Positions 23,383-30,062 of a stretch of DNA of 30,454 bases are shown piece by piece. The stretch comes from a virus: IMG/VR virus record IMGVR_UViG_3300042691_026325, positions 1 through 30,454 of that record. One strand, written 5' to 3'. The translations under genes and the position numbers were made by a program. The notes under the pieces are model-generated. The model had not been told where the DNA came from. It saw only the letters and a list, made by a program, of their open reading frames with translations, and did not search any database. Positions within the stretch are counted from its first letter, which is position 1. Each line of letters begins with the position of its first letter.

Positions 23383-23937
23383 TTACTTTCCGGCTAGTGG
23401 ATTATCTAGAGCTTTTTGTATTTTGTCGTCAACACTTTTATTCATGCGCTCAACCTTGGTTTCAGTTTCACGCTTTAGTTTGTCCATGTCATCACGCGCA
23501 CGTTGCAGTGAAGTTTCTACATTTCGGGCCAGTACTTTTAAGTCTTGATCTGTTTCACGTTGTGCTTGCTTTACACTGCGCTCAATCTGCTCGGTTACTG
23601 ATTCGTTACGACGAATATCAGTTTTTAAGTCGTTTTTAATATCACGAGTATAGTCAGTGGTTTTGCTAGAGTTTTCTTCGATCACGGCAAGGCGCTTATC
23701 AAAGTCGCTTAGGTCAGGAGCCGCATACTCAGCAATTTTCTTTTTCATACTTTGATAGTCTTTGTAGACTTCAAAAGTACCGTATAAGCCACCCAGTAGT
23801 GAACTAACAAGTGTAAAAGCTACCATAAGCTTAGCCGGAGTAAACTCGTAACCTCCAATGCTAATAACTGTGTCTTTACTTGCATACTGTTTAGCCGCTG
23901 CTTGTAAGTCATCTATTTTATTGTCTAAGTTAGACAT
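23383..23937 (-). CDS. membrane protein with long coiled coil
   Basis: The 184-residue protein has an AGGAGA site 5 bases before the ATG. It has an amphipathic N-terminus (MSNLDNKIDDLQAAAKQYAS), one membrane span at about residues 34-52 (LMVAFTLVSSLLGGLYGTFE), and then roughly 110 residues of charged heptad-like helix, including SVTEQIERSVKQAQRETDQD and DMDKLKRETETKVERMNKSV. It probably forms an oligomeric stalk from the inner membrane. Similar single-span coiled-coil proteins are common in marine and freshwater phages without known role. A structural or lysis-related function is possible. Confidence 0.65.
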   Translation of the reverse strand: MSNLDNKIDDLQAAAKQYASKDTVISIGGYEFTPAKLMVAFTLVSSLLGGLYGTFEVYKDYQSMKKKIAEYAAPDLSDFDKRLAVIEENSSKTTDYTRDIKNDLKTDIRRNESVTEQIERSVKQAQRETDQDLKVLARNVETSLQRARDDMDKLKRETETKVERMNKSVDDKIQKALDNPLAGK

Positions 23938-23945
23938 ATTATCTC

Positions 23946-24374
23946 CTATTTACTGCCGGTGTTTTCAAACTTCAAGTTTCTGAGATTGTTGATCTCACCT
24001 TCAAGTTTTTGAATCTCCATGCGTTTCTTTCTTAGTTCTAGCTGATACAGCTCATTACAGTCTAGGCGTTCTTTGGGCGCACCAATTGGTATGATTATTC
24101 TGCCATATAAACCAACGTTTTTTTGTGGGTCAAGCGGTGTAGTGCTCAACTGCTGTTGATTGTTATCACGATTAACAAGACCAATAACGCCAAACTCAAG
24201 GTTAGTGCTAGAACCAATAGCCATCGAACAATCAAGACCGTTAGCTCTAAAACTATCTGACTGAAAACTACCAGGCAAGCCTGGTAGTGAAAGATTCAAG
24301 GATCCGGTAGTATTAGCACCAGCAACACCGCAGAAAAATAACAGTGCAATACTACATTGTTTTAATTTATTCAT
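23946..24374 (-). CDS. exported protein, 142 aa
   Basis: A Sec signal peptide (MNKLKQCSIALLFFCGVAGA, cleavage after AGA-N) is followed by a Gly/Ser/Leu-rich, beta-like stretch (NLSLPGLPGSFQSDSFRANG). Then come MAIGSSTNLEFGVIGLVNRD and VGLYGRIIIPIG, and a C-terminal coiled coil (ELRKKRMEIQKLEGEINNLR). Two cysteines (LDCS, LDCN) lie in the mature part. The combination resembles a periplasmic adaptor or anchoring protein. It overlaps the upstream gene (TAATG). No family is recognised. Confidence 0.65.
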   Translation of the reverse strand: MNKLKQCSIALLFFCGVAGANTTGSLNLSLPGLPGSFQSDSFRANGLDCSMAIGSSTNLEFGVIGLVNRDNNQQQLSTTPLDPQKNVGLYGRIIIPIGAPKERLDCNELYQLELRKKRMEIQKLEGEINNLRNLKFENTGSK

Positions 24375-24760
24375 TATTTAAATTTTGAGCAGACTCGGGA
24401 AGACACTGAAGTACCTTGAGCGTCCTGTTTTAGTAGTCGAGATTCGGTACAAATATATACAACTCTACCAACGTCCTGAGCTTTTACATACACATCAATA
24501 AACTTAGTTTCTAAGTATTCTATGCGTACCATTTTGCCCTGAGATGCCGCAAAAGGTAGTTTATTCCAATCTTTGTCGTATACATCTAGCTCATAAAACC
24601 ATATCTCACGGCGTTTATTAAATAGCTCCATTTTTGCTTGCTGTACTCCTTGAACAAACGAAGGTTCAAAACTAAAATAAGTTGGAGTAAATTGGTGGGC
24701 ATTGGCCAGCCCACCAGTTAGAAAAAATAGCACTAACAGTAGGTTACGGAAAAATTGCAT
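24374..24760 (-). CDS. exported Ig-like protein, possibly PapD-like
   Basis: The ATG at 24760 gives MQFFRNLLLVLFFLTGGLAN with signal cleavage near ANA-H. A TTG at 24775 would overlap the preceding gene and lengthens the charged start. The mature part alternates strands: FTPTYFSFEPSFVQGVQQAK, MELFNKRREIWFYELDVYDK, then MVRIEYLETKFIDVYVKAQD and VVYICTESR. This layout resembles the N-terminal domain of PapD-type periplasmic chaperones, though it is half their length. Cysteines at about 101 and 125 may pair. The neighbouring pilin-like gene makes the idea more attractive, but the similarity is weak and unverified. Confidence 0.6.
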   Translation of the reverse strand: MQFFRNLLLVLFFLTGGLANAHQFTPTYFSFEPSFVQGVQQAKMELFNKRREIWFYELDVYDKDWNKLPFAASQGKMVRIEYLETKFIDVYVKAQDVGRVVYICTESRLLKQDAQGTSVSSRVCSKFK

Positions 24761-24764
24761 AGTG

Positions 24765-25262
24765 TTACTTAGCAATACACTCCGCTACGACTACTGCGCG
24801 ATACTCACCTGCTGGAAAAGACTTCTCAAAACCATAGGTTGCTTTTGAAGTAGTAGAAAACCAAACGCTGCCTGGTACAACCAAGTCGATTTCTGTGGTG
24901 TTGTTGTATACAATTTTATTGGTTGTATACGCTGACATAGCTGCATCACTTACCCGGCTCACATCAACTTGACCAGTCCAGTTTACTGCATCAACCAGCA
25001 CAGGACTAGTAGTAAAGCTACTTGGTGCAGTAATAGTAGCTTTGTAGAAGCCGCCTTGTACTACGTCGTAACGTACCACAGGAGAAACACCGCCGTCTGT
25101 TCGGGCAGTGCTTAATAAATCAGGTGTTGGGTTACCATACACACCTGGTGTATCTGTGTTAATAACACACTTAGAAGTAACATTACCACGAATAGGTACT
25201 TCTGCGCTTTGAGCCGCTAGCCCAACGACTAGTAGCAGGGATAAAGTTAATTGCTTAATCAT
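24765..25262 (-). CDS. exported pilin-like (spore coat U / fimbrial type) protein
   Basis: The signal peptide is MIKQLTLSLLLVVGLAAQSA. The mature protein starts with EVPIRGNVTSKCVINTDTPG, has repeated beta strands and ends FPAGEYRAVVVAECIAK. A cysteine in the first strand pairs plausibly with one in the last strand, and the GxYxAxVxxxC ending is typical of chaperone-usher-type subunits and CsuA/B or spore-coat-U domains. I infer a surface or periplasmic beta-sandwich protein. It overlaps the upstream exported protein by 4 bases (ATGA). It could also be an unrelated Ig-fold protein. Confidence 0.6.
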   Translation of the reverse strand: MIKQLTLSLLLVVGLAAQSAEVPIRGNVTSKCVINTDTPGVYGNPTPDLLSTARTDGGVSPVVRYDVVQGGFYKATITAPSSFTTSPVLVDAVNWTGQVDVSRVSDAAMSAYTTNKIVYNNTTEIDLVVPGSVWFSTTSKATYGFEKSFPAGEYRAVVVAECIAK

Positions 25263-26122
25263 TTAGGTTCCTTTATTTGATTAAATTGAGAGTTAATCAT
25301 AGCTTGATGCAATTCTTGCTGGCTTTGATTAAGTCTACGGCTATTACGGCTATCGGGCAGAACCTTATCTTTGAGCACTATGGTTTCTGCATATGTTCCA
25401 CCTGGCATTGATACACTGTACTGTGCAAATCCAGGTATATTATTAAGGGAATCTAGCTTAAACCATAATGAAAGCGCTTGTGCGTTTAGGAGTAGGTTAG
25501 TGCCACGACTAGGAGGTTCGGTTGGCTTACGGAAATTTGCATTTTCAATTAAAAATTTACGATTACGTTCTTGTTCTTCGGCGGTTTCTAGTAGGCTAGT
25601 GTTCCAGGTTGGCTCTATAACCTGTTCGGCGGGCGTGTAGCCTGTGAGAGTTTGTGGCGGTCTGTAGTTTGGGCAGCTTGTGTCAGTTACAGGCTCTATT
25701 TTACAAGTGTCGTATCGGTACACATACCTAACATTAGGGTCTGTTACCTGACCAACACCTTCTAAGCGTATTTGTCCTGGGCCCCATAAGTTAATGGGTA
25801 TGCTGTCAGTAGCCACTGTTTTGGTAATAGTATTGCCAGGCATTCCAGACCAATCATCACGACTACGAAACACATAGCCAGTACCACCAGCACGCAAGTT
25901 TTCAACATTTACCACAAGCGGGTCTTGTGTGTTTTTAACGGCTGTATAGGAGTACTGAACAGCATTAACTACTAGACCTGTGTACTGTGGTAATACTTCT
26001 TGCATTACCCAATTTAATCCAAACTGAGCTGCGTTGTTTGATCTTGTGTTTACTGTCTCAGAGTAAGAGTAAGAGTAAAATAGCAAGCAAACCGCCGCCG
26101 CCAAGCAATGTTTTAGTGTCAT
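25259..26122 (-). CDS. large exported protein, 287 aa
   Basis: The signal peptide is MTLKHCLAAAVCLLFYSYSY with cleavage near YSYS-ET. The first mature half is beta-rich: LVVNVENLRAGGTGYVFRSR, DDWSGMPGNTITKTV, WGPGQIRLEGVGQVTDPNVR and VYRYDTCKIEP, with cysteines in TCKIEP and SCPNY. The second half is helical and charged (TSLLETAEEQERNRKFLIEN). A middle Asn/Pro region, AQALSLWFKLDSL, separates it from a final helix. No enzyme motif is visible. It begins 65 bases inside the gene at 26058, so translation is tightly coupled. It is probably the main periplasmic component of this gene set. Confidence 0.65.
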   Translation of the reverse strand: MTLKHCLAAAVCLLFYSYSYSETVNTRSNNAAQFGLNWVMQEVLPQYTGLVVNAVQYSYTAVKNTQDPLVVNVENLRAGGTGYVFRSRDDWSGMPGNTITKTVATDSIPINLWGPGQIRLEGVGQVTDPNVRYVYRYDTCKIEPVTDTSCPNYRPPQTLTGYTPAEQVIEPTWNTSLLETAEEQERNRKFLIENANFRKPTEPPSRGTNLLLNAQALSLWFKLDSLNNIPGFAQYSVSMPGGTYAETIVLKDKVLPDSRNSRRLNQSQQELHQAMINSQFNQIKEPK

Positions 26123-26597
26123 CGGTTAGTCCTTTGCTTTTGGGATTTGCTAGAGGTTGTTGTGCTTCGTTGGTTTTCCAAGCTGCACGAGCTTCAGATC
26201 CAATTGCTCCATCATAAGGACAAGGAGTACCTGCCATCATCATTGCATCAAAAACTCTGCGGTCTTGGCATAAGGTACTAACAGCAGCAACCTTCATGCC
26301 CATGTCAAACAGTGTTTTTGACAGCTTTAGTCGTTCGCAGTTTAAGTCTGCGGTAGTAGTTCCAGCACTAATACCCAAGATTTGAGTTTGCACAGCACCT
26401 GCTACACCCACAGTACAAAGGTCACTATTGGCTGTGTTGATTGTGGGACTAATTGCACTGGCTGGAGGAGAGCGCACAGTACTATCTGAACGTGTGATAA
26501 TATTTGAGTTTGTGGTAACTGTACTGCCTAAATCTTGTGCTAGCACATTGCCAGCCAAAAAGCAAGCTGCTAATACCAGTTGTTTTAAATAATTCAA
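26058..26597 (-). CDS. exported protein with C-terminal membrane segment
   Basis: The start is a TTG at 26597 with AGGAG about 6 bases upstream. The 179 residues have a signal peptide (MNYLKQLVLAACFLAGNVLA, then QDLG). A Ser/Thr-rich stretch follows, then LCTVGVAGAVQTQILGISAG, NCERLKLSKTLFDMGMKVAA and LCQDRRVFDAMMMAGTPCPY. The four cysteines there may be paired. The end is TLLGGGGLLAILLLLLL, a membrane anchor. I recall the pattern CERLRLSRxLxxMGM...CQDxRVxxAMxxxGxPCPY from other phage proteins of unknown role. It follows the endolysin stop directly and overlaps the next gene. Confidence 0.7.
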   Translation of the reverse strand: MNYLKQLVLAACFLAGNVLAQDLGSTVTTNSNIITRSDSTVRSPPASAISPTINTANSDLCTVGVAGAVQTQILGISAGTTTADLNCERLKLSKTLFDMGMKVAAVSTLCQDRRVFDAMMMAGTPCPYDGAIGSEARAAWKTNEAQQPLANPKSKGLTDDTKTLLGGGGLLAILLLLLL

Positions 26598-26598
26598 A

Positions 26599-27225
26599 TT
26601 ACGCTCCTAGCACGTGCAATGCATGGTTATAATGTTTAATTCGGTCTTCTAGTCCAATGGTTCCGCCATTGATGCGTTTGGTTAGTGTAAGGATATCGCC
26701 GCGATCTGCCCAAGTGTTTAACTTATTGGTTTCCCAAAACCAACAAGCCGACTGCGCAGCACCTTCAAAGGTTTCTAAGTATTCAGCAGCCTCTTCAACA
26801 CTAATCTCCAGGCTAGCTGCAAACCAAGTATAGTTGTCACGGCCTGTAAGCTGAATTAATCCTTTGCCAGCAAAACGCCAGCCATCGCCACTTTCTGGAG
26901 GTCCGTTGCCCATGCGGTTGGCGTATACTAAGTTTGCAATTGCCTGCTGCTTGTCAGGTCTGCTGGCATACTGCTGTGCCAGCTCATCTGTGGGAAAGTA
27001 CTTGGGAAAAATCTTGCGAAGTGTCACCGCCTTGTAGTTTAAGTTTTCACGCAGTGCAGTAAAATTACCAGACTCGTGTGCACACTGTGCAACAAAAGCA
27101 GCAATACGTTGTGGTGTATTGATTTCGTAGTCAGGAAGCAGCTGAGCTAGCGCACCGTGCCACTGTTTAACATAAGGATTTTTAGGAATCAATTGCTGTA
27201 GTTGGGGTAAAGTTAGTTGAGTCAC
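26599..27225 (-). CDS. GH19 chitinase-like endolysin
   Basis: The start is a GTG with a GGA site, overlapping the o-spanin stop (GTGA). The 208 residues carry the GH19 glycoside hydrolase pattern: RIAAFVAQCAHESGNFTALR (catalytic Glu of HESG), ENLNYKAVTLRKIFP, RMGNGPPESGDGWRFAGKGL and IQLTGRDNYTWF. The GDGxxFxGRG(K)xIQLTGRxNY signature is nearly intact. It cleaves the peptidoglycan glycan strand. It has no signal peptide, so a holin or host export would be needed. It sits directly next to the spanins. Confidence 0.92.
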   Translation of the reverse strand: MTQLTLPQLQQLIPKNPYVKQWHGALAQLLPDYEINTPQRIAAFVAQCAHESGNFTALRENLNYKAVTLRKIFPKYFPTDELAQQYASRPDKQQAIANLVYANRMGNGPPESGDGWRFAGKGLIQLTGRDNYTWFAASLEISVEEAAEYLETFEGAAQSACWFWETNKLNTWADRGDILTLTKRINGGTIGLEDRIKHYNHALHVLGA

Positions 27226-27488
27226 TTTAGTCCTTTAAAGATAATTTGTTGCTTGCTATACCACTCCTGCCAGGCTTCTAGTTTAACCAAGCAGCTGTAG
27301 TACTCTGAGTAGTTGAGTGTAACTGTTCGGGCAACATCACTGAGCTTGGGGTTAGCTTCAAGCTGTTTGAGTTCGGGACACCGTTGCATGCTTTGCAAGC
27401 CTGGCGGCTCGGGCCAAGTTTGTTGAACTGGCACAACTGTGGTGCAACCAGTTAGTAACAGTGTTAAGCTAAGTAGTATAATTTTCAT
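27222..27488 (-). CDS. o-spanin (Rz1-like outer-membrane lipoprotein)
   Basis: The 88-residue protein has a lipoprotein signal (MKIILLSLTLLLTGCTTVVP) with lipobox LTGC, C15 acylated. The mature part begins with a Pro-containing stretch (VPVQQTWPEPPGLQS) and ends in helix (KLEAWQEWYSKQQIIFKGLK), with cysteines at 37 and about 66. Position just after the i-spanin gene (ATGA overlap) and before the endolysin supports o-spanin function: linking the two membranes and disrupting the outer one at lysis. It is separate from, not nested inside, the i-spanin gene. Confidence 0.82.
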   Translation of the reverse strand: MKIILLSLTLLLTGCTTVVPVQQTWPEPPGLQSMQRCPELKQLEANPKLSDVARTVTLNYSEYYSCLVKLEAWQEWYSKQQIIFKGLK

Positions 27489-27898
27489 CGTGTAGCTGCC
27501 TTATTATGTGCATTTACAAACTCTGGTGGAATTGTACAACGTTCGTCCAGTTTAACTACCTCGCGGTCAATGTACTTGACCACAGTTTCGCCACGCTGTT
27601 TAACAATCTTGGTTTGTGTTACCAGCTTTTCACGTACTACTTCGTTGACCACTTGTGACTGAGCTTCGGCTGCCGCAACCTTGGCCTGTAGTTCTTGTGC
27701 AGCTTGTTGCCAGGCATTGTTGGCATACAACATTCCCAAAGTGTACAATCCCAGTGCTAGTACCACAGTGCCTGCAATGCTTAACACAGTCCGGTACATG
27801 TAAAGTACAGGCACACGGCTTAATCCCAGTGAGACCAAGCCTAAAATTGGTAGTAGATACCAGACAAAGTCTGGTGTAAATTTAAAAATCCAAAACAT
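27485..27898 (-). CDS. i-spanin (Rz-like inner-membrane protein)
   Basis: The ATG at 27898 (MFWIFKFTPDFVWYLLPILG) was chosen; an in-frame start at 27931 also exists. Two hydrophobic segments (about 9-27 and 38-58, VLSIAGTVVLALGLYTLGML) precede a coiled coil from AWQQAAQELQAKVAAAEAQS to about residue 100. The end, CTIPPEFVNAHNKAATR, is the usual Rz ending with a cysteine before an Ile/Pro stretch. Rz proteins normally have one span; a second one may anchor or add holin-like behaviour. It pairs with the lipoprotein encoded next. Confidence 0.8.
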   Translation of the reverse strand: MFWIFKFTPDFVWYLLPILGLVSLGLSRVPVLYMYRTVLSIAGTVVLALGLYTLGMLYANNAWQQAAQELQAKVAAAEAQSQVVNEVVREKLVTQTKIVKQRGETVVKYIDREVVKLDERCTIPPEFVNAHNKAATR

Positions 27899-27915
27899 AG
27901 TGGCTTTCTGTAGAC

Positions 27916-28011
27916 TCAGCCAGGTTGCCACGGCTGTGTGATTTTGGGGCCACTACCAATAGTAGCCAATGTAGCATCCTGAATGTTGTTGCTGGAATTT
28001 TTTGTTGTCAT
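27916..28011 (-). CDS. 31-aa fibre-start-like ORF, possibly a remnant
   Basis: The ATG at 28011 is preceded by the tandem repeat region and the TGA is at 27916-27918. The peptide begins MTTKNSSNNIQDATLATIGS and ends PWQPG. Its first ten residues resemble the start of the tail-fibre-like protein at 28922 (MTTKISTANIQ), and the bases match closely over the first 15 codons. It is therefore either a tiny gene or the copied 5' end of a fibre gene whose body has been lost. It lies between the fibre gene and the lysis cassette. Confidence 0.4.
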   Translation of the reverse strand: MTTKNSSNNIQDATLATIGSGPKITQPWQPG

Positions 28012-28052
28012 ATCTTATACGTCCTATCTTATACGTCATATCTTATACGTCC
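28011..28052. repeat. three tandem 14-bp repeats
   Basis: TATCTTATACGTC plus C, A or C is repeated at 28011-28024, 28025-28038 and 28039-28052. On the minus strand each copy reads GACGTATAAGATA. The ATG of the 31-codon ORF is formed at the last base of the array, and TATAAG within each copy resembles a -10 box. The unit length is not a multiple of three. Confidence 0.92.
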
Positions 28053-28091
28053 GCAGTTGTCTCTTCATCCCAGTAGTACATCTGACCGTCA

Positions 28092-28409
28092 TCAGGCGGT
28101 AAAAATGTAGACTGCACCGGCACCAGTGATGCTGTTAGGGTCTTCCGAATAGGCACCAACTACTACCGTATCAACATCAATTGCCACTGAGTATCCAAAA
28201 AGATCATTTACTTGTGCGTCACTGGCTTGTATCTTGGCTTGTTGTGTCCAAGTATTACCTGATCTGGTAAAAATGTAGGCAGATCCGGCATCGCTGATGC
28301 TGTTAGGGTCTTCCTGATAGGCACCAACCACCACTGTATCGCCACTAATTGCCACTGAGAATCCAAACAGATCATCTGCTTGTGCGTCACTGGCTTGTAT
28401 CTTTTGCTG
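28092..28409 (-). repeat. two 168-bp FG-GAP coding repeats
   Basis: The fibre gene contains a tandem duplication with a 168-bp period (56 codons): residues 172-227 and 228-276. Most of TTGCCACTGA ... CACTGGCTTGTATCTT is identical between 28180-28236 and 28348-28404. The downstream copy is incomplete, cut after the YIFT strand. Confidence 0.88.
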
Positions 28410-28922
28410 TTGAACAGGCAAAGCCCAATTGGGCTCAAAGTTTAATGTAAACGTTGAAGCAGCTGTTGTTGCAAGATTGACGCCATCGCTTGCTGTAAAT
28501 GTGATGCTGAATGTACCTTCGTGATCGGTGTTTGTACTTGGCGTGATGGTAAACACATTGTCAGCTTGAGATATAGTAGCTGTATTACCTAATGATCCGC
28601 TAGTGACCTGATAACTCCATGTAATTGGAATTCCCTCTGGATCCGTAGCAATCAATGTGATCACAGTTGGCGTGCCGTCTTTGGCAAATAGATAATTTGC
28701 ATCAGGGCCACTAGTGATCGATGGGTTGGTGTTGATTAGTGCAATATTGAACCAGCCAGTACCATTCCACATGTATAATCTGTTGTTTTCAACAACAAAT
28801 GCCAGCGATCCTTGAGCGTTTCCCGCCAGCGGAAGTTGGGATAAGGTAGCATAGGTCTTGTTGCCCTGTAGTAGTTCAAGCGAGGTGGTTTGAATGTTGG
28901 CTGTTGAAATTTTTGTTGTCAT
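28092..28922 (-). CDS. tail-fibre-like protein with Ig-like region and FG-GAP repeats
   Basis: The 276-residue protein starts MTTKISTANIQTTSLELLQG, a fibre-type N-terminus, followed by a virion-attachment-like strip (GSLAFVVENNRLYMWNGTGW). Residues about 65-165 form a cadherin/Ig-like domain (ATDPEGIPITWSYQVTSG ... HEGTFSITFTASDGVNLA). From 172 come two FG-GAP (integrin-type) repeats of 56 residues: KIQASDAQADDLFGFSVAIS, GDTVVVGAYQEDPNSI, GSAYIFTRSGNTW. The second copy stops abruptly after VYIFTA. Such repeats usually continue into a full propeller, so this looks truncated. AAGGAAA precedes the start, which overlaps the glycosyltransferase stop. The likely role is host recognition. Confidence 0.75.
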   Translation of the reverse strand: MTTKISTANIQTTSLELLQGNKTYATLSQLPLAGNAQGSLAFVVENNRLYMWNGTGWFNIALINTNPSITSGPDANYLFAKDGTPTVITLIATDPEGIPITWSYQVTSGSLGNTATISQADNVFTITPSTNTDHEGTFSITFTASDGVNLATTAASTFTLNFEPNWALPVQQQKIQASDAQADDLFGFSVAISGDTVVVGAYQEDPNSISDAGSAYIFTRSGNTWTQQAKIQASDAQVNDLFGYSVAIDVDTVVVGAYSEDPNSITGAGAVYIFTA

Positions 28923-29974
28923 GGTTTTCCTTTGAACACCTCGTAATTTTGTTGTAATCTGGCATTGGTGGGTTCGTGTTGCAGTGCAAGCTCAACTTGC
29001 TGGACTGCAACGGTTTGTAAACCCAGGTGGTGTGCTGCAATGCTGCACAAGTCATGTGGCAGCGACCCCCACACCTTAGGGTCCATTGTATACACAAGTT
29101 CTTTGTTGGCAATGGCTAGTGCGTGTTGGCAACTTGCGTAACACTCGGCCCACTGCTGAGTTTGATACGACAACATTGCCAGTGTGACCCAAGGCTCACG
29201 AGTGCCTGGTGCTTCACAGCAGCTGAGTCGGGCGTGCTTGACGGCGTTGGTGACATCGCCCAATGCCCAGTAGCTGTCCGACATAACGCGATAAGCATAA
29301 GCACGTTCGTTGTTCCAAGTTGCGCGAGGCAGTTTTAAATATCGCTCACAGGCTGCAATGGCTTCGGCCCAACGGCGGTAGAAGCTGAGTTCACGTGCGT
29401 AGTAAAAGGCATTGCGTGGGCAATGTGGGTCCTCTGTAACAGCCAGTTCTAGGAGATCAAGATACTGACCACGTGACTTGGTGTTGTCTGGGTGGTGTGT
29501 TACCAACAACATATCCGTGTGTGCCCACACTTCTTGTGTGCGTGCATCTGGTACTGGATACTCATGACAAGGGTGGTGCCAGTGATAACCACGGCGATGG
29601 TGAATCTTTTCGTAGTAGAAGCTAATACCACTGCCCCAGTCAAATTTATAACGCAGTCGTGTGGTATCGGACTTCCACACACGTTCAATTTCGGCTCGCC
29701 AGCCAGGTTCTAAGACCTCGTCTAAGTCTAAGGAGATACACACATCCACATCATGTGGAACCAATGCTAGTGCAGCATCTCTGGCACGATCAAATCGCCA
29801 GGGTTGAATTGAGATTTGGTGCACTTGTGCACCTGATTCTTGTGCTAGGGCTACGGTATTGTCTGTGGATCCTGTGTCAGCAATTACTATGTAATCTGCG
29901 TCTTGCGCACTGGCGCAAAAACGTTGGACAAATTGCTGTTCATTTTTTGATATTGCGTAAACTGCGATTTTCAT
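28919..29974 (-). CDS. GT2-family glycosyltransferase with TPR-like C-terminus
   Basis: The 351-residue protein starts with the GT-A fold: MKIAVYAISKNEQQFVQRFC, then YIVIADTGSTDNTVALAQES and ISLDLDEVLEPGWRAEIERV, where DLDE is the DxD metal site. It then has WHHPCHEYPVP, and about 170 residues of paired helices such as YYARELSFYRRWAEAIAACE and PWVTLAMLSYQTQQWAECYA, typical of TPR units. Phage enzymes of this type next to fibres often modify virion or host glycans. The leader has no Shine-Dalgarno-like bases. By eye this gene is more GC-rich than those at 22-26 kb. It overlaps the fibre gene by 4 bases. Confidence 0.85.
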   Translation of the reverse strand: MKIAVYAISKNEQQFVQRFCASAQDADYIVIADTGSTDNTVALAQESGAQVHQISIQPWRFDRARDAALALVPHDVDVCISLDLDEVLEPGWRAEIERVWKSDTTRLRYKFDWGSGISFYYEKIHHRRGYHWHHPCHEYPVPDARTQEVWAHTDMLLVTHHPDNTKSRGQYLDLLELAVTEDPHCPRNAFYYARELSFYRRWAEAIAACERYLKLPRATWNNERAYAYRVMSDSYWALGDVTNAVKHARLSCCEAPGTREPWVTLAMLSYQTQQWAECYASCQHALAIANKELVYTMDPKVWGSLPHDLCSIAAHHLGLQTVAVQQVELALQHEPTNARLQQNYEVFKGKP

Positions 29975-30001
29975 TGGTTGGTTGTGTGGTTGGAAAATAC
30001 C

Positions 30002-30030
30002 ATTATATCAAAAAATACTGGATTTTGCAA
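30002..30030 (-). promoter_or_regulatory. sigma70-type promoter for the glycosyltransferase-fibre unit
   Basis: On the minus strand, TTGCAA (30030-30025), 17 bases, TATAAT (30007-30002). The transcription start would be near 29995, giving a leader of about 20 bases made of CAACCA-type repeats with no ribosome site. Confidence 0.8.
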
Positions 30031-30043
30031 GCCAGTATTTTTT
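30010..30043 (-). terminator. terminator hairpin with a promoter -35 box in its loop
   Basis: AAAAAATACTGG (30010-30021) pairs perfectly with CCAGTATTTTTT (30032-30043). On the minus strand this is a 12-bp stem with a T-run, placed 20 bases after the stop of the tail assembly-like gene; it also reads as a terminator on the + strand. The loop (30022-30031) holds TTGCAA, the -35 box of the promoter for the glycosyltransferase. Confidence 0.82.
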
Positions 30044-30062
30044 GTGTTTGGTAAATTTTATA

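Noticed and set aside
24761-24775. TTG start for the PapD-like gene
   Set aside because: The ATG at 24760 gives a normal signal peptide start and avoids overlap with the upstream gene.
28208-28438. Minus-strand ORF in the FG-GAP region
   Set aside because: It is a shadow frame created by the 168-bp repeat; the main frame gives regular FG-GAP sequence.
29659-30054. Plus-strand ORF across the glycosyltransferase start
   Set aside because: It runs against a well supported gene, spans a promoter/terminator and has no recognisable features.
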